Positions 16,673 to 18,590 of a DNA stretch of 18,590 nucleotides are shown here, piece after piece. Both the position numbers and the translations under genes were made by a program. Every line of letters starts with the position of its first letter. The stretch's first letter is position 1. The stretch is from Porogramme epimiltina (Eukaryota > Basidiomycota > Agaricomycetes > Polyporales > Polyporaceae): NCBI GenBank assembly GCA_900155495.1, contig FTLJ01001401.1, positions 1-18,590 on the forward strand. Reading direction: 5' to 3'. A model generated the notes under the pieces. The model was not told the origin of the DNA and searched no databases. It saw only the letters and a program-made list of their open reading frames with translations.

Positions 16673-18549
16673 CTATGGCGCGCCGAAGCTGGCGTCGAGA
16701 AGCCGAAGGGCGTCCCGAACGCCGTCCGCCATCACCTCCCGTACCCTCTGCCGGCCGCACTTGACGAGCACGTCCTGCGGCACGAGCTGGGGGGGCGACG
16801 ATGTCCCGTTCCCGCGCGAGCGCTGCCGCTCATGGTACTGCGCGTGCGGGTCCGTGAGGATGATGGACTGGCTGTCTAGTGGCTGGGCGAACGGCGGGAG
16901 GCTCAGCCCTGGGGAGAGGCCGCGCTCCGGCGTGATCGCCCCCGGGGCGGGCGTGATCTCGACGCGGGGCCCCGTGCACTTGGAGCGGCGAGCGACGACC
17001 TCGGCGAGGAGGGAGAGGTCTGTGAAGGCGGCGTTCGGGTGGGACTTTATCTGGCGCCATGCCGCGTCGCAGGGGATCGTCTCTGTCGTGCTGAGCGGCT
17101 CGGACATCAAGAGGGAGGAGGTAAGCTGCGCGGCGGAGGGCGCGCCCGCGAACGTTGAGGGCCCTGCGAGGTCGGGACCCGCTCGCCCGCAACCACCAGG
17201 GTTCCCACAGCAGGCGCCGCCTGTCGAGTTTGAACAGGTGCGGCCGCTTCCCCCGCCATTGTCGGACCGACAGGGGCAGTCCTTGCAGGGCGACGAACAC
17301 GCGACGGACTTGCTTATCGCGGCGCAAAAAGCCTTGCCGAATGCGTCGTCTGCGCAAGCGGGGCAGTTCGATGGGTCACCGGTGCAGGTTGGGACCTCCG
17401 GTTTCGGAGGTGCGGAGGTAGGGAGGGAGATGGGGAAGATGGGCTGTAGGGACGGGTTGTGGGTGCGGCGCCTAAGCGGTATGGGCGGCTGGTAGGCGGG
17501 TAGATTGTCAAGGATGGACGTTTGCGGTTGCATGGTGGCAGGGGAAGACGTCAGCGGCGAAAGGTGGTCTGCGGTCTCCATCTTCAAAGACGTAACAGCA
17601 GACATGCGCTCCGCGACTTGCTGGAGCGCGAGTTCGCGACAGACACAGGGCGTGTTCTCGTTGCAGAAGCCACAATCGAAGGTGTCGAGTGATCCGCCGG
17701 GCTCAAATAGACTCGTCTTCCCGGAGGTGGCCATCTCAAAGATGCCGTTAAGACCGAAATTCTGGGGGAAGAGAGGAGCCTCACGGCCGGATGGCATGGG
17801 GGAGAAAGAGGAGTGTGCCTCAGAATCTGCCGAGGAAATAGCGGAGGGGGAGGAGGCATAGGAGACCGGTGGGAAGGGGCTGTGGATGAGGGTGGTAAGG
17901 TCGATAGACGATTTGGCACGCTTCTTTGCGGGCGATTGCATGTGGTCGTAGGACGGCTGGGGGGAGAACTCGTCGCGTGGCCGCTTCCCCGGTGCGCGCT
18001 CGGCCTCGTACTTTGCAATCTTCTCCTTGAGAAGGGCGTTTTCCCTGCGGAGCTTATCGTTCTCGTCCTTGAGGCGCTTGGCGATGTTCTGGAGAGCGAC
18101 ATTGCGCTCGATCTCGCCCTGCTCGTACTGTTGGACGCGGGCCTGGAGCTCGGCGAGCTGGGACTGTTTGCGCTCGCGGAAGGCGCGTTGTGCGGCTCTG
18201 ATGGAAAGGGTAAGCGCGGTGCGTGGAGTGACCAGGAGGGTTGCATGCTCACCGGTTCTGGACGCGTCGGCCTTTGGCATCAGGCTGCACGTGGGCAACG
18301 GGTCAGTTTCGGAAGTAGGACCGAACAAGTAGCGGTGGACGGACCTCTGCAGTCTCCTCTGGGGGTGGGGCGACGTCTTTCTTGGGCTTGCGACCGGGCT
18401 TTGGCTTGGCTGGGATGACCCACTCTTTGGACGCTGTGGGGGACGGGGTGTGAGAAGCGGGAGCGCGCGGCGGGAGCCAGCGAAGACGAACCGGTCGCGT
18501 AAAGAGGGGAGGAAGAGGAGGGTGCGCCTTGTACGGCTGCGGAGCTCAT
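16673..18549 (-). CDS. hapX: HapX-like bZIP iron-responsive transcription regulator
   Basis: HapX binds the CCAAT-binding complex and, in iron shortage, represses iron-consuming genes and supports iron uptake; its cysteine-rich boxes sense iron or Fe-S status. Exons in transcript order are 18492-18549, 18345-18433, 18253-18284 and 16673-18197, introns 58, 60 and 55 nt, giving 567 aa. Order of parts: short N-terminus; Hap4-like CCAAT-complex contact motif SKEWVIPAKPKPGRKPK at 21-37; basic region GRRVQNRAAQRAFRERK at 54-70, then a coiled coil to about 115; cysteine box CGFCNENTPCVC at 235-246; CTGDPSNCPAC at 331-341; CSSPCKDCPC at 360-369; a looser cysteine cluster at 381-396; conserved block IPCDAAWRQIKSHPN from 434 ending RRSKC at 463-467; and a C-terminal tail with QDVLVKCGRQRVREV. 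The ATG at 18549 has A at -3. Two donors are non-consensus (GTTCGT, GTCCGT), so exon 1 is the least certain part; the motif at 21-37 lies in a different frame from that ATG and requires the first intron. Confidence 0.9.
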
Positions 18550-18590
18550 TGTGTGCGCAGACGGGGTGCGGCGGGGGCGTGTTTGGGGAG

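Noticed and set aside
1..18590. Search for tRNA, rRNA, CRISPR arrays, transposon ends and integration sites
   Set aside because: By eye no T-loop/anticodon pattern, spaced direct-repeat array, transposase-like frame or terminal inverted repeat was found; a tRNA or Rfam scan would settle it.

Overview
The window is nuclear DNA of a filamentous basidiomycete, most likely an Agaricomycete of polypore type. The evidence is dense protein-coding DNA with many 49-82 nt spliceosomal introns (GT..AG, with CTNA-like branch sites), GC-rich coding sequence, divergent gene pairs, and a gene set typical of these fungi: a HapX-type bZIP iron regulator with cysteine-rich boxes, a basidiomycete-style adenylation enzyme, SLX9, an XRCC2-like RecA-fold protein and a mitochondrial PPR protein. 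Species cannot be fixed from sequence alone. No rRNA, tRNA, CRISPR array, operon or intact transposon was seen.

Layout, left to right: (1) 1-93, a possible N-terminal fragment of a minus-strand gene cut by the window edge. (2) About 640-1500, a minus-strand stretch with convincing splice signals and an orphan 250-codon ORF, coding content unresolved. (3) 1617-2785, an XRCC2-like recombination protein on the minus strand, diverging from (4) 3236-5805, a three-exon coiled-coil protein of 821 aa on the plus strand. (5) 6415-7327, SLX9, a ribosome biogenesis factor, minus strand, five exons, the first being only the ATG, diverging from (6) 7614-9275, an eight-exon, ten-helix drug/metabolite-type transporter of the SLC35F5/YML018C kind. 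(7) 9749-11522, a free-standing AMP-binding adenylation enzyme, minus strand, three exons, with a TATA box. (8) 11523-13448, a 1.9 kb stretch without a gene that could be supported. (9) 13449-16211, an intronless 920-aa PPR protein, plus strand. (10) 16673-18549, a HapX-like bZIP regulator, minus strand, four exons.

The genes do not form a pathway. They are mostly housekeeping functions (recombination repair, small-subunit ribosome assembly, solute transport, organellar RNA metabolism, iron regulation) plus one enzyme of secondary-metabolism type. The arrangement is of divergent and convergent neighbours: XRCC2-like/coiled-coil and SLX9/transporter share short promoters, and transporter/adenylation and PPR/HapX meet tail to tail. 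Gene models here were assembled by hand from reading frame, splice consensus and family resemblance. Exon coordinates are in the entries.
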